64,000 nucleotides of DNA from Staphylotrichum longicolle. Taxonomy: Eukaryota > Ascomycota > Sordariomycetes > Sordariales > Chaetomiaceae. Made by a program: the position numbers and the translations under genes. Below, piece by piece: positions 12,135-24,124 of the stretch; the first letter of the stretch is position 1; each line of letters starts with the position of its first letter. A model generated the notes under the pieces. That model ran no database searches, had not been told where the DNA came from, and was given only the letters and a program-made list of their open reading frames with translations. The stretch covers positions 4,030,001-4,094,000 of the forward strand of contig JAHCVI010000002.1 in NCBI GenBank assembly GCA_019096155.1. Reading direction: 5' to 3'.

Positions 12135-12878
12135 ATGGAGGCCATCGTCACAAGACCAGCAGTCTCCTGCTGCCGCCGCGCCGTTGCCGCCCCAGGCACC
12201 GCAGCCCCGAGCCGGCTCCTCCTCCTCACCACCAGCACAGCCCTGCCCTCGGGCACCCGTCAAAAGTCGACCTCCGCCCGGACAAGACGCGCCCTCAACA
12301 TCCCGCCGCACCCGTCCTTCCTGGACCTCCCCACAACCGGCGCCGGCAAGCCCGCCGCAGACGGCACGACTCCGGCCCGCCCCACAACCGACCAAATCAT
12401 TTTCAACCCGCCCTCGTCCGCCCCCTCCGTCCTCCACACCCCCTTCAAATTCCTCCCCAAATCCGACCCCCGCCGCCGCGCCAACCTCGCCTCCTCCCTC
12501 CTCGCCGCCTCCACCACCCTGCAATACCCCTCCAACCCCCCAACAGAAGCATCCGCGGCCGCCGCGGCCGCCGTCGACGCCCTCCCCGTCGTCAACCCGG
12601 CCATGCCGACCCCGCGGCACCACCTCTCGATGGCCGACATCGAGGAGATGCGCGCGCTGCGCGCCGCGGACCCGGCCACGCACAGCGTGCAGGCGCTGTC
12701 GAAGCGCTTCCAGTGCAGCAAGCTCTTCGTGCTCATGTGCTGCCAGGCGCCCCAGGAGCACCGCGACAAGATCGCGGCCGAGGCGGACAAGGTCAAGGCG
12801 CGGTGGGGCCCGCGGCGCCGGCAGGCGCGCGAGGAGCGCGGGCGGCGGTTCGAGATGCTGTACCGGGGCGAGTTATAA
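12135..12878 (+). CDS. mrpl20: Mitochondrial large-subunit ribosomal protein L20 (mL58)
   Basis: A 247-residue fungal mitoribosome large-subunit component. ATG at 12135 sits in the context CACCATGG; the frame is open further upstream to 12024, but that extension is a T-rich leader with poor codon use. The N-terminus is Arg/Ala/Ser-rich without acidic residues (TRPAVSCCRRAVAAPG), as expected of a matrix presequence. The family signature follows: RQKSTSARTRRALNIPPHPSF, then IIFNPPSSAPSV and HTPFKFLPKSDPRR, and a basic helical C-terminal half ending RFEMLYRGEL. An Ala-rich stretch at about residues 145-155 is a low-complexity insertion. It is a single exon, convergent with the zinc-binding gene at 13411. 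Confidence 0.9.
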   Translation: MEAIVTRPAVSCCRRAVAAPGTAAPSRLLLLTTSTALPSGTRQKSTSARTRRALNIPPHPSFLDLPTTGAGKPAADGTTPARPTTDQIIFNPPSSAPSVLHTPFKFLPKSDPRRRANLASSLLAASTTLQYPSNPPTEASAAAAAAVDALPVVNPAMPTPRHHLSMADIEEMRALRAADPATHSVQALSKRFQCSKLFVLMCCQAPQEHRDKIAAEADKVKARWGPRRRQAREERGRRFEMLYRGEL

Positions 12879-13410
12879 AAGGCCCTGTCTTTGTGGATGG
12901 GGCGAGGAAGCGAGGTGGAGAAGAGAATATGGGTTTGGTCATCTGGGACCCGAGGAAGGAAACGGCGGACAGGCAGCATTTGCGGTGCTGATCAGTTGTT
13001 GTGGTCTTTGCTCAGCTCTGCAACGGACCACTGGACACACATTCCAAAGCCTGGACTGGGGTAGACGGGGGAATATGCCAACTGTACGATCAAGAGTGTG
13101 GGCCAAGCATTGGAGCCGGCGATCGATGGGGGGACGGCATAGACGGAGTTTGTAAGACAGCTAAAAGGGACGGATGGCTGGCATTTCCAGTCATCCCCTG
13201 TTGTATAATGCACAAAAATGTACCTGTATATTCCTCGAGACATCAGAATCACCACTAGCATTGCATCAGGTAGCTGGTGGGTTTATTCCATGAGTTGTGT
13301 TATACGTGGAACTGTGGTATCTCAAAGTCTGGCAGCATATGCCGGGAACCACCACTGACGAGTTCCAGTCGTTACCAGACAGAACACCCCATGCACGGGT
13401 TCATCGCCTC
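12879..13410. other. Convergent intergenic spacer
   Basis: A 532-bp spacer holding the 3' ends of mrpl20 and the Cys-rich gene. I see no gene, repeat or structured RNA. Confidence 0.6.
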
Positions 13411-15017
13411 TTAGGAACTGTCAGAGCCCTGCCTCTCCTTTCCCTTCCCCTTGCCCTCCGCCTGCCCGTCCATCTCAAAGTCCTTCCGTGACGGTATTAC
13501 CCTCCTGCACCACCCACACCAGCTCCTCCTCCGGCCCTGCACCTCACGGCCTAGAATTTCCCCTTTCGCCCTCTCGTCCTCCCACTCAGGCACGCACGCG
13601 CCCACCTTCACCATCCGCACCCTCATCTTCTTCATGACTCCCCCGATACCCTCCACTTCATGCCTCTCGTACCCGGGCTTGAGCGCCGGGCTGGGTGTTC
13701 GCCGATCAAGTATCGACGTCGAGCTGACAAGGCTGCTCAGACTGGCCGAGCTGCCGTTCAGGGTCCAGGTCGGGGCCAGGGGCGAACCGGCGCTGCTGCC
13801 GCTGATGCTGAGTGGAGGGGAAGCGGTGGCCGACTGCTGGTAGTACTCTCCCGCAGCCTCGCGTGCATCTTCTGCGTCGCCGTCCATCTCTTGCTCCCGC
13901 TCGCGGGCGGCGCAGCACTGGTTCTCGCGCCCGCAGATGACGCCGCGATCACCTTCTCCTATGCCCGTGCCAAGACCTCCGAGGACTTCGGTGTACTGGT
14001 TGCGCCATCTCCAAATGCTGTGGAGCGTGGTTAGAAACACTGATAGGTGGAGATGGAGAGGGGCCAGCGGGCGGCTTACCCCTTGTACTCGGTGTCATCG
14101 CCGAGAATCGACCGCCCACAGGGCTGGCAGAGCCAGACGCCTTCGGACTCGCAAGTACATGCTGCCTGCTTCATGGCGCCGGAGTCGGCGCGGACGTCTG
14201 GTCCAAGAGGGGCCTTCACGAGCGCGCCTAAGGGCGCCGCCACGCACGCGTCGCAAAGACGACGGTGCCGGTCACGGAGAGCTCGGGGGCTCGGGGGCTT
14301 GCAGGCGCAGTTCTAGAAGAAAGTGAGCTGGTGTTTACGAGCAGAAAACACAACATATCCAGGTCTCAGACCCACCCGACAGACCACAGTGCCACACCGT
14401 CTACACCCACCCACGAGATCCCGAGCGCACTGGCCCGCCTTCCCGCTGAAACTACACCTGCCCATATCCTGCATGTAGTGCAGGTTAACGGCACGAGCGC
14501 GGTACCGCAGTGTGTCTTCCGGGTCGACGGGCAGGTGTTCGTTGGCGCAGTGCAGGGTTGAGACCAGCAGCATCTTGCGGTACTGCAGCAGGCCCTCGCG
14601 GATCTGGCGGCATGTCCGCGACAGGTTATCGAGCGTGTTCAGGTCAATGGACGAGGCCACCGACATGATGATACTGGTCATCCGGTCAGCAATGCATTCC
14701 CTTGGCAGGCCGCGGCTGCCAAGGAGATGGTGGTCTCATGCAATGGAAAGGGGGCGCATGAGGGGTGGTGCCGCCTACGGGTAGCATCCCAAAGCCTGCG
14801 TCATGGAATTGTTGTTCAGACTCTCCCTGACGGCGAGCCCGTGAGCCTCCCCATGCCGTTTGCCCGTATCACTGGTGTTAATATCAGCGGCGGGTAAGCT
14901 GCCGCTTGCCGCCGCCACCGGCACCGGCTTGACGGGATCGACTGGACCGGTCCACACCGGTTGCCCGTCCTGTGGAGGTTCATTGTCCTCGTCGCCCAAG
15001 TCGACAAACACGGCCAT
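13411..15017 (-). CDS. Cys-rich, probably zinc-binding, F-box-like protein
   Basis: Four exons on the minus strand can be joined in frame: 15017-14779, 14673-14376, 14312-14080 and 14017-13411, giving 458 residues. Each junction has GT...AG, and the first intron has a CTGAC branch site. The start MAVFVDLGDEDNEPP is acidic. Residues of about 80-115 (MSVASSIDLNTLDNLSRTC, then RQIREGLLQYRKMLL) look like the helical, F-box-like segment found ahead of zinc-binding regions in fungal proteins. Paired cysteines follow (CARDLVGGCRRCGTVVCRNC, then LCDAC, CTC, LCQPCG), a FYVE/ribbon-like spacing, and a further C-rich patch GRENQCCAARERE. The C-terminal third is Ser-rich. A ubiquitin-ligase adaptor role is an inference from the F-box-like helix; no substrate domain (WD40 or LRR) is seen. 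Confidence 0.75.
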
Positions 15018-18000
15018 GCTTGTAACCTGTCGTGCAATGCAAAGATACGAGGCGTGGTGTCTGTGCAACAAACAGAGAGCGTTTCTTGAAAGTTAAAGGT
15101 TGCAATGCCGGTGACGTCGGTGGTAGACAGTGGGGGTTTAGAAACAAAGGGGTAGGCGGCCGAAACACCAGGAACGGATCAGAAATTTGTCGAGATCAAA
15201 CTGGAGGTCATCGTAGTCGAGAATAGAATGGCATTCTTTGATGCCACTACCCTGCTGCTGGAGGCGCACAACTTTCAAGTTGAAGGGTTGCAACTTTGTT
15301 ATCGAGGAAGTTGCGCTCAGCGAGACACCAGACGCTCCGTCAACAGACCATCCCGCTTCTACAAACCCCGCCTTCCCTGTCGCCATTGCAACCCCCACTT
15401 GTTAAGAGTTTGGATAACGTCTTGCTGCCGTTCCCTAACAGCACTAACACCACTGCCTAGCTTCACAGCTTCAATACCAGATCATCCATTCAGATTGGGA
15501 ATCTGCGCGACTCAATCATTAAAAGAACTGGGCTGCTGAGGGCACATTCCCACGCGGTGAGGGGTCACCGCTATCATCATCCCACGGCGGTTCGGGTTGT
15601 GCCAGTTACCTAAGGCCATCACGTCTCGTCACCCCCGTCTTTTCTTTCAACATCACCGTTCAGTTCTTCCTTGATTTGCATCCTCGTTTTGCTGGCAATC
15701 GGAGAAGTGGCGATGTTTTGGGGCGACTGGGTTGCGGCATCATGGCCAATCTGCTGGAGACCGCGCAACTGGAAGCGTCGGATGGTGATGACAAGAACGA
15801 CGCCGAGATCAGCCTTGAAGAAGGACGCCCTCGCCAAGAATCAAAGTCCTCTAAGAAAGAGATGTCTCAATCTGTCAGACACGAGCTGCCAGTGGACAGA
15901 ACATCTCAGCATGGAAACTGGGCGCAAAGTTCCGACTCTCACAAGTACTGGACAAAAACACTCGAGACCCGAAACTTGAGGGAAACACGTGAAGTCGTTT
16001 AGCAATGTTTTCCTGGCTCAACCAAGTTGTGGGGTACTCGATGGTTTGGTGGCTGGCCTGTATGTATGTCCATGTTCCTGCAATTGATCCCTCTTCCAGG
16101 TGTTCAAGAAGCCCACCAATCGACCAGCCAACCGAAAGCTCCGCAAAGCTAACACACTAAACGTCAGACTTAATGCAGCCAACCTCGATGAAACCTCGTA
16201 TACTCAAAAGGAGCACAACAACCACTAACCTATCCTCCGACGCCGTGCTTCCCCTCGAAGCTCCCCAAGAACGTTGTGCGCAACTCGTGTCTTTGTGTTT
16301 CAGTCGCCATCAGCCGAGTGGCTAGCGACAGAGCGCCTTCAGCATGTCATTCTGCCCGCACATCCTCCGTACTATCTGGCTCGAACTCAACAGCTTGTGC
16401 CGTGGCCGGGGGCTTGCGATCAGTGCGCCTAGGCCTTTGCGTCAGAAGCCGTCGAGAACCCAGGCAAGCAGCGCAGGAGGATGCAAGCTAATTGATATCG
16501 GAAAACCGGCAAATAGGGTCTGTCAGTCGCAAAAGCTGACCCGCCGACTCTGCAGGACACTGCTGCAGGTATGACCTTGGAAGCGAGTTGGCGGTGTCCA
16601 TTGATGAGGCCTCGAAGAGTCGAAGCCGTGATGCGCCCAATGATATATCAACCTCGCCAGCAAATGTGTTTCCAACAGAACCGCGGCCCAATTCGTGATC
16701 CTTGGCAGCCCCGCGTCGCCCTGGCTTATCTATCTTTAGCCTACGCCGCCGTCGATCTTTTCCACGCGATGAGAATTGCCAGCGGGAACCGACGGGATAC
16801 GACGTGGCATCAGCCAGAACACGACATGATGTGTCTGATTGCGACAAAAAGCCCGAGACACCAAGCAGGCCTGCGATTGTCTTCACAGAGCCTCGAGAGA
16901 GCCTCCAAAGTGTACAGGGCGGCGAGGGCAGGTAAGCAGCCTTGGGCGCCGCTTATCAGCCACTCGTGGGGGAACTTGGAGCCGCGGCCTTTTCCGTCCT
17001 GCCCTTGCCATGCTTTCGTGGCGGTGGGAAGGCTGCAGCCGACCAGATCGCGGTGTGATGCACCCACATGGTTCAATTCGTCTCAGGGCATTCTCGACGC
17101 CAATCTCACGACTTGGGCCAGGCCAAGCAAAGCCAAGCATCGCCTCCTCTGCGCTTCCCGCAGCCGGGTCGTTCTCACCGGACGATGTGTCGGTGGCGCG
17201 CTGAAAAATTGATTTTCTGCTGCTGCCGCAAAAGGTGCCACGAACCAGGAACTTGGGCAAGCTGAACGGGGGCCTGCAGCCAAGCCAGCCCGACACGCCT
17301 CCAAATCTGCGCGGACAATGTTGACTAGTGGCTGCGGCTATTGGACGTTGGCAAACAGCGCGTTTCCTGTCTCGCATTGGAGATGACGGGCGCCAGCCGG
17401 GGACGCCTCGGCGCGTCGTTCACAAAATCAAAAAACCGACCCACGTCGTCTGTCAACAGTGATGACATTTTGGGACAATTGGGCCCGGAACAAGGACTAT
17501 CCTGTATCAAAATCCACCGGTGCTCCGTGCGCCATGTGAGAATGGAGCTCTGGATGTGTCGGAACGCAATCCTTGCCTGGCAAGGCGCTTTCCAGCGTCG
17601 TTCTGGATCGCTGGCGATCCGCTTCCATTGATGCCGCAGTTCCAGGGGGGGCCAGGGCCCGATCCGGAAAGGGGTTAATTATCAGCCTCTCAGCTCCCCA
17701 CGGCCCCCCCGGCCCCTGGCCAACTGCATGGTTGGGCTGTGATCTGGCCCTCGGTCTAATCCTCTTTCAGAAGAAACTAGCCGCAACTATCACGATCGCG
17801 ACAACCATCGCCAGCCAAGACGTGGCTTATCCAGAACGTGCATGTCCGGGAGGAAAAGACCACGAACGAACGCGGCTTTCGAAGTCTCGCCCATTGAGCC
17901 TCGCTCACTTTTCGACAAACTGCGGGACAAACGTGAGGGTATGATCAGACACGGGCCGTTCGAGACATCCAAGGCTGTTGGGAATCAGATGGGGCTCTTT

Positions 18001-18666
18001 CGACAGCTGTGGTTGGCTGTGTGTTTGAACGCACCAGGGGGGTGGACGGCCAACCCCCTGCCGAGATATCCACATTGCCCAGACCCTCCTCGCAGGGCTT
18101 GCCGATCCGTTCCCTGCTGGATAACGAGAAAGCCCCTCAGAACCTGCCAAACCCGGTCTGAATTTTTGCCCTTGTTGCGTTGTCCAGGAACGCTGAGCTG
18201 AAGCTTGCATGTCCACCCGCCGGAGATAAACATGGGTGCAGGCGATAGTTACTTGGTTGAGAAGCATGGTGGCCAGGCACCTGGCCATGAATCCAGGCCC
18301 CTGACCATGCAATCCAGCTCCCCGGTTTGCCGAGCGGCAAGTCTGTGTGCTGTCACGGCCTCGAGCCTCCCTCTTCGCGCTAGTGGTTTCCAGCTTGCAG
18401 GGTAATTAGTTATTCTGGGCGCACCTCCACGGCACACCCATTCCTTCCCGACTCCCCTCTCTTCATTTTTCTCTCTTTCTGCTCACACTCGTGTACACCA
18501 CCCGGTCCAGCTCTCCGGCTCCCGTCTGTCTCTCCACTCCCTTGACCGATCCCACGGCAACGGAACAGGTGTGGTCAGTCCGGAGTTGTCGTCGAACGAC
18601 CTGAAGCCGAGGTGACGGGGTGTTCCGGGAGTCGCCCTAATCGAACCCGTCCGATCGTTACCCAAC
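15018..18666. other. Divergent intergenic region, no convincing gene
   Basis: A 3.6 kb divergent spacer between the Cys-rich gene and the GT2 gene. A frame from an ATG at 15742 to 16002 (MANLLETAQLEASDGDD...) has a reasonable length but no family match and weak codon bias. The other frames overlap on both strands. The last 200 bp before 18667 are CT-rich (about 18440-18485) and probably hold the GT2 leader. No tRNA or transposon end is seen. Confidence 0.5.
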
Positions 18667-21600
18667 ATGAAGAAGTTCCAGTCGTACTTCACCCCCACGA
18701 CGGCGGAGGAGGAGCAGAAGGGCAGCAATGAGGCGGCACCACAGGTAGCTGCCGCCGCCGGCCGGTCCCAGCGATCGGGCTCCAAGGCATCACAACACCA
18801 GCTCCAGCCGATGCGGCCACCACGGGGACACGGAGCCGCACCACCACCCTCGGTCGTCTCCGGCCGCGTCTCCCCCCAGACCGTCCAGACCTCCGCCCGC
18901 GCCAGCATGCTCTCCGTCCCCGGCACCGCCCAACCCCAGCCAAACCATGGCCGCCAACCCTCCGACACAGGCTCAACCGCCAAAAACAGCCCCTCCACCT
19001 CCCGGGCGCCCTCGCTCCGCCACTCCTTCCTCCCCGCCCACGACGCCCGCAACCGCGACTCGGAGACCATCAACGAGATCCGCAACGACATGATGGTCAA
19101 CTGGCTCTACGAGCAGCAGCTGCGCAAGCAGCTCGCCTCGGGCATGGACCCCTACGAGGGCGTCGTGCTCAAAAAGGCCCGCGGCAACTTCACGTGCTGC
19201 CCGCCGCAGATGGCGGCCATCCCGGACTCGCTGTACGCCGTCGTGTCGCTCATGAACGTGCGCTGCGCCATGACGGTCAACACGCCCGTCGTGCGCGCCC
19301 TGCTCGACTCCATCGTCTCCAAGACGGACCTCGACCACGTCCCGCTGCCCGACGGCCTGCGCGTGCAGGTTCTCCGCACCATGGCCGACCTGCCGCGCGG
19401 CCAGCTGCACCACTTCGCCGCCTTCGTCGAGGACGTGCGGCTGCTGGTCGTGTGGGACGACGAGCCCGAGAAGCTGCTCGCGCGCGTGCAGAACCTCGAG
19501 GCGAGGTTTATCGAGATTATCTGGGGCAACGGGGAGGAAGGGGATGAGGACGAGGATGCTGGCGAGAAGAAGGGCGCCTCGGCGGCGGTGCAGGAGCTCG
19601 ACCCCGCCCAGCTGGAGGAGGCGCTCGCTGCGGAGAAGAGGCCCGTCAGGTTGGAGAGTGCCATCGTGGTGTCGATTGCCATGATCTTGTGGGTTATGTG
19701 CCCCGCAATTGGTGTGCGGTGGCTGGTGTTCCAGGCGTTGGTGGATGGCACGTATATACGGTTTGCGTTGGTCGCTGCGTTGCCGGTGCAGATGTTTACC
19801 AGCTTGGTGAGTGTTTTGCCCGCACGGCGTGTTTGAGGAGCGAATTGTGTGCTAACTCGAGGTGCAGTTCTTCTTCCAGTCCTTGGTCGGCAGCTTGTTC
19901 CAGATCTTCGGCCCCATCTCGGCCATCGCCAACAACAGCAAGTACTACAGCGGCAAGGCCCCTCGCCGACTCGACCGCACCCAGGGCCCACTGCCGCACG
20001 TCACGATCCAGATGCCCGTGTACAAGGAGGGTCTCCAAGGCGTCATCAAGCCGACGGTCATCTCGCTCAAGGCGGCCATCAGCACGTACGAGATGCAGGG
20101 CGGCTCGGCCAACATCTTTGTCAACGACGACGGCATGCAGCTCATCTCGGACGAGGACGCGCAGGCCCGCCGCGACTTCTACGAAGAGCACAACATCGGC
20201 TGGGTCGCGCGGCCTGGGCACAACCCCAACCCCGAGGCCGGCTCGGGCGAGAAGGCCTTCGTCCGCCGCGGCAAGTTCAAGAAGGCCAGCAACATGAACT
20301 ACGCGCTGCACGTCAGCAACCGCATCGAGGACAAGCTGGCGGCCGTCAAGCGCGGCAGCCGGTGGAACAACGAGAACGAGACCGCCGCCTACCAGCAGTG
20401 CCTGGCCGACGTGCTGCAGGAGGACGAGGGCCGCACTTGGGCCGAGGGCAACGTCCGCGTGGGCGACTACATCCTGATCATCGACTCGGACACTCGCGTG
20501 CCGCACGACTGCCTGCTGGATGCCGTCAGCGAGATGGAGCAGAGCCCGGAGGTGGCTATCTTGCAGTACCAGTCGGGCGTCATGAACGTGACCAACTCGT
20601 TCTTTGAGAATGGGTGAGTTTCTGAGAAGCAGTCTTCATGGAAGGACTATTTTGCTGACTCTTTTCGCAGCGTCACCTGGTTCACTCGCCTCATCTACTC
20701 GTGCATTACCTTCGCGGTCGCCTCAGGCGACTCCTGCCCTTTCGTTGGTCACAACGCCATCCTGCGCTGGCGGGCGCTCCAGGACGGCGCGTCCTTCCAC
20801 GACGAAGATGGCTACGAGAAGTTCTGGTCCGAGTCGCACGTGTCCGAGGATTTCGACATGTCGCTGCGTCTGCAGGTTGCCGGCTACACGCTGCGCTACG
20901 CCTCGTACACCGGCGACGGCTTCAAGGAGGGCGTCAGCTTGACCGTGTACGACGAGCTCGCTCGCTGGGAGAAGTACGCCTTCGGCTGCAACGAGCTGCT
21001 GTTCCACCCTCTGCGCTTCTGGTTCGTCCGCGGGCCCTTCACCCCGCTGTTCCGGCGCTTTATCGTCTCGGGAATTCCCTTCCCCAAGAAGATGACCATC
21101 ATCGCCTACATTGGCACGTACTATGCCATCGCCTCGGCGTGGTTGCTGGGGCTGGCCAACTATTTCATCACCGGTTGGTACTCCGGCGCGTACGACAAGT
21201 ACTACCTCGACTCATTCGCCATCTACATCTCCATCATCGTCGTCTTCACGGGCTTGGGCAGCGTTGCGCTGGCGGTGCTACGCTACCGGTTGAGCGAGCA
21301 GTCGCTTCTGTCAGCCTGTATGTCTTCTCCTTCCTCCCCCAAGTGTCCTCGTCAGACCCAAATGATAAATGATACTAACGCTTTATCCCCCAGTCTTTGA
21401 TAACCTCAAGTGGGTCCCGATGTTCACCATCTTCCTCGGCGGCATCTCGCTGCACGTGTCGCAGGCCATCCTGTCGCACTTTTTCGAGATCGACATGGTC
21501 TGGGGCGCGACGGCCAAGGAGCTCGAGGAGGTGCGCTTCGGCCCGGAGATCCTGCGCATCATCCGCCGCTTCAAGTTCACCTTCATCTTCTGCTTCGCCT

Positions 21601-21695
21601 GCACCGCCCTCATGATCTGCGGCAACACCGTCTTCCCCGTCGAGTGGCGCCTTCTCATCTTCCACTTTCGTGCCGTGCTTTGCCGCCCGTGCTGA
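18667..21695 (+). CDS. Membrane GT2-family glycosyltransferase (cellulose/chitin synthase-like)
   Basis: Four exons, 18667-19806, 19868-20613, 20671-21317 and 21394-21695, give 944 residues; introns are 57-76 bp with CTAAC-type branch sites in the first and third. A cytosolic Ser/Pro-rich N-terminus of about 320 residues is followed by two hydrophobic segments (about 330-400), a GT2 catalytic region, and several C-terminal membrane helices. Processive GT2 motifs are all present: DDG at about 467-469, DSD (DxD) at 586-588, SED (the TED equivalent) at 687-689, and ELARW (the Q/ExxRW equivalent) at about 724-728. It therefore probably polymerises or transfers sugars from UDP-sugars at the plasma membrane, for the cell wall or surface. 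The polymer is unknown. The last 17 residues after FPVEW are atypical and may reflect an unrecognised intron or a frame break. It is not one of the standard chitin synthase classes by motif spelling (no QRRRW). Confidence 0.85.
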
Positions 21696-22062
21696 ACTCA
21701 CTTGTAAAGGTCGGACAAGGGGAGAGTGGGGGAGGAAGGGGAAGGGGGTTTTCGGTTTCGTTCGGTTCCCGTCCTGTTTCTCACTTTTTGGTATGCCTGC
21801 TTTAATATTTTCCACTGGCACGGTTTCCTGCCTGCCAGCCCGTCGAGGGAGTTTGAGGGCGGGTAATTTCTTTGGGAGTGGAGGAGGAGTTTGATCAAGC
21901 TTTTTCCGGACAATGCTGCAGTCCTCTCTTGTAAGCATCTCAGCGACGAGAATTCCTAGAGCACAGCAATGCAGATGGTGGACAGTTGTCCCCTTGATAA
22001 ACCAGTCCAACAACAATGACAACAACAACAAGAACTGCAACTCACATCTCGCAGTATGCATC
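21696..22062. other. Convergent intergenic spacer
   Basis: A 367-bp spacer between the convergent GT2 and acyl-CoA dehydrogenase genes. It contains purine-rich G/A patches (about 21718-21750) and an ACAACAACAA stretch (about 22019-22030). No gene is seen. Confidence 0.6.
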
Positions 22063-24124
22063 TCAAAGCTTGGACGAACCCGCCTGGCCAGGCGCCTTGC
22101 CCGCCCCGTAGACAATCGCCTGGTCCATCGCCAAGTCCTTCCTCCCCTCCCCTTCCCGTTCCTCCACAAACCCCTTCTTAACTAAATACCGTCTGCACAT
22201 CTCCTCCACCACCTCGCCCGGATTGACCGCCGCGTCCACCATGAACAGCACCGCGACCAGCACCTCGGCCAACCTGTGCACCACCGCCCTCGCATCCGGC
22301 ACCAACTCCTCCTGTCCCTCCCTCTCCACCCGCTCTCTCACCCCCTCCCACACCCTCCTCACCCCGTCCACCCCACTCTTCTTCACCTTCTCCCCGCCGC
22401 CCCGACTCGCAATCTGCAGCCCTTGCTCGACGAACCACCCCAACCCCTTGAGCGTCTCCCCGCCCGTCTTGGCGTGCTTCACGGCGCGCACGGTGTCGCC
22501 CGCCAGCACGTCGGTGGTGCCCTCCCAGATGGCGCCGACGCAGGCGTCGCGGAACAGGCGCGCGACGTTGATGTGCTGCGACTCGTCGTTGAGGAGGTAG
22601 CCGACGCCGCCGAGCGACTCCATGCAGGCGTAGACGAGGGGCACGGCGGTGTGGCAGGTGAAGGACTTGTGCAGGGAAGACAGGGCGCGGAGGAGCGGGG
22701 CGACGAGGTGCGGTGGGGGTTGGAGGGGGACGGACGACGACGACGAAGAGGTGGGGTGTTCGGAGAGGCCGAGCAGGGAGACGGTGTAGTAGACGAGGAG
22801 CATCAGGGCGTGGTAGTCGACGGTGAGGTTGGCGAGGGTGCGCATGTGGAGGGGGTGCGCGGAGAGAGGGGTGCGTTTGCCCCGGCCGAGGCCGGCGTCG
22901 CGGACCGCGGCGAAGCCCCGCGCGATGGCCAGGGAGCGGCCGAGGTAGCCAACCGACGAGACGGTGGTGTGGACGCGGGTGATGGTGAGGATGGTGCTGA
23001 TCTCGTGGATGCCTTGGCCTTCCTTGCCGATGAGCCAGGCGCGGGTGTTTTGGAGCTGCAGCTCGGCGGTGGGGAGGGACTGGGTGCCAAACTTGTGCTT
23101 GAGGCGCTGGATGGTGATGCCGTTGAGCTCGCTGCCGCCCTTTTGACCGGTCGGGGAGACGAGGGAGGGGTTGTGGCGGCGCATCGGGGCGAGGAAGGCG
23201 CTGACGCCTTTGGAGGGGTCGGTTTTGGCGAGCAGGATCGTCATCTGCGAGTCGGTGGCCGACGAGAACCACTTGAAGCCCGAGATAGACCAAGGGCCGA
23301 GGGGGATCCCTTCGTTGACATCGGAGAGGGGAGCCGGAGAGGACTCGGGGTAGGGGTCGTAGGTGGCGACCGTCTCGGTCTGGGAGACATCGCTGCCACC
23401 AGTCCGCTCAGTCATCCATTGCCCGCTCGTCCAGGCCGTGCCGGGGTCGCGGGAGGTGAGATGATCGTAGGCATTTTGGAAGACCTTCAGCTCGGTGGGC
23501 GAGAGGGTGTCCTTGTTGGAGAGGTGGCGCTGCAGGAGCCTGGCGGCACCATCCTGCATGGCCCCTGGGCAGAGGGTGTTGGCGCAGGAGCCTTCCCACA
23601 GATGGCAGCGGATAAACTGCACCAGCCGGTTGTAGGGGCCATAGTTGGAGTCGTAGTTCACAGCGATGACGCTACGGTCGCGGTCAGTACAGAAAGAAAG
23701 AAGCCAGACTTATATGAGGACTGGACGTCGGCGTGTTTACCCCTTTTGGAAGCCAAAGTCCTGCAGCTTGCGCCAGCCCTCGGTGACAACCAAGTCACTC
23801 TTGGGCTTCCCAAAGGCGTCTCGACCGTTGCCACGCAGGTGCGGCTGGTTGTGTTCTGCGTCAGTCACCCAATCGAAGACTTGCTGCGAGAGCACGTCGT
23901 CGCCAAGCTGCGCCGCCTCTGGACTGATTTGGTCGAGCACAGAGCGGGGGAGGAAGACTGTGCTCAGTTAAGACCCAAACCCGCCGAGAGCGATAAGAGA
24001 ACGAAATGCATGACATGGAGCTCATACGTCGAGCGATGCGCTGCAGACTCGCATCGTCGTGGAACTGGTTCTTGATGACGGGAAGTTCCTGGAAGAAACC
24101 GGTGTTGGAACTGGAGGGCTCCAT
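22063..24124 (-). CDS. Peroxisomal acyl-CoA dehydrogenase, AidB-like
   Basis: Three exons on the minus strand, 24124-24028, 23957-23741 and 23671-22063, splice in frame to 640 residues (MEPSSSNTGFFQELPVIKNQ...). Both introns have clear branch sites (TTAACTGAG, TACTGACC). The protein is a flavin-dependent acyl-CoA dehydrogenase of the AidB/large fungal type: N-terminal helical domain, the WMTERTGGSD segment at about 190-199 (equivalent to the substrate-loop/FAD-contact TExxGSD motif), a beta domain with SGFKWFSSATDS, and a C-terminal helical bundle with GGVGYL and RDACVGAIWEGTTDVLAGD. The last three residues are SKL, a canonical PTS1 signal, so import into peroxisomes is expected. Filamentous fungi can use peroxisomal acyl-CoA dehydrogenases as well as oxidases; the substrate here is not predictable. 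The gene is divergent from the ERCC6L2-like gene. Confidence 0.9.

Noticed and set aside
15742..16002. Frame starting MANLLETAQLEASDGDD in the F-box/GT2 spacer
   Set aside because: 86 codons with no domain, no CT-rich leader right before it and weak codon bias; kept only as a note.
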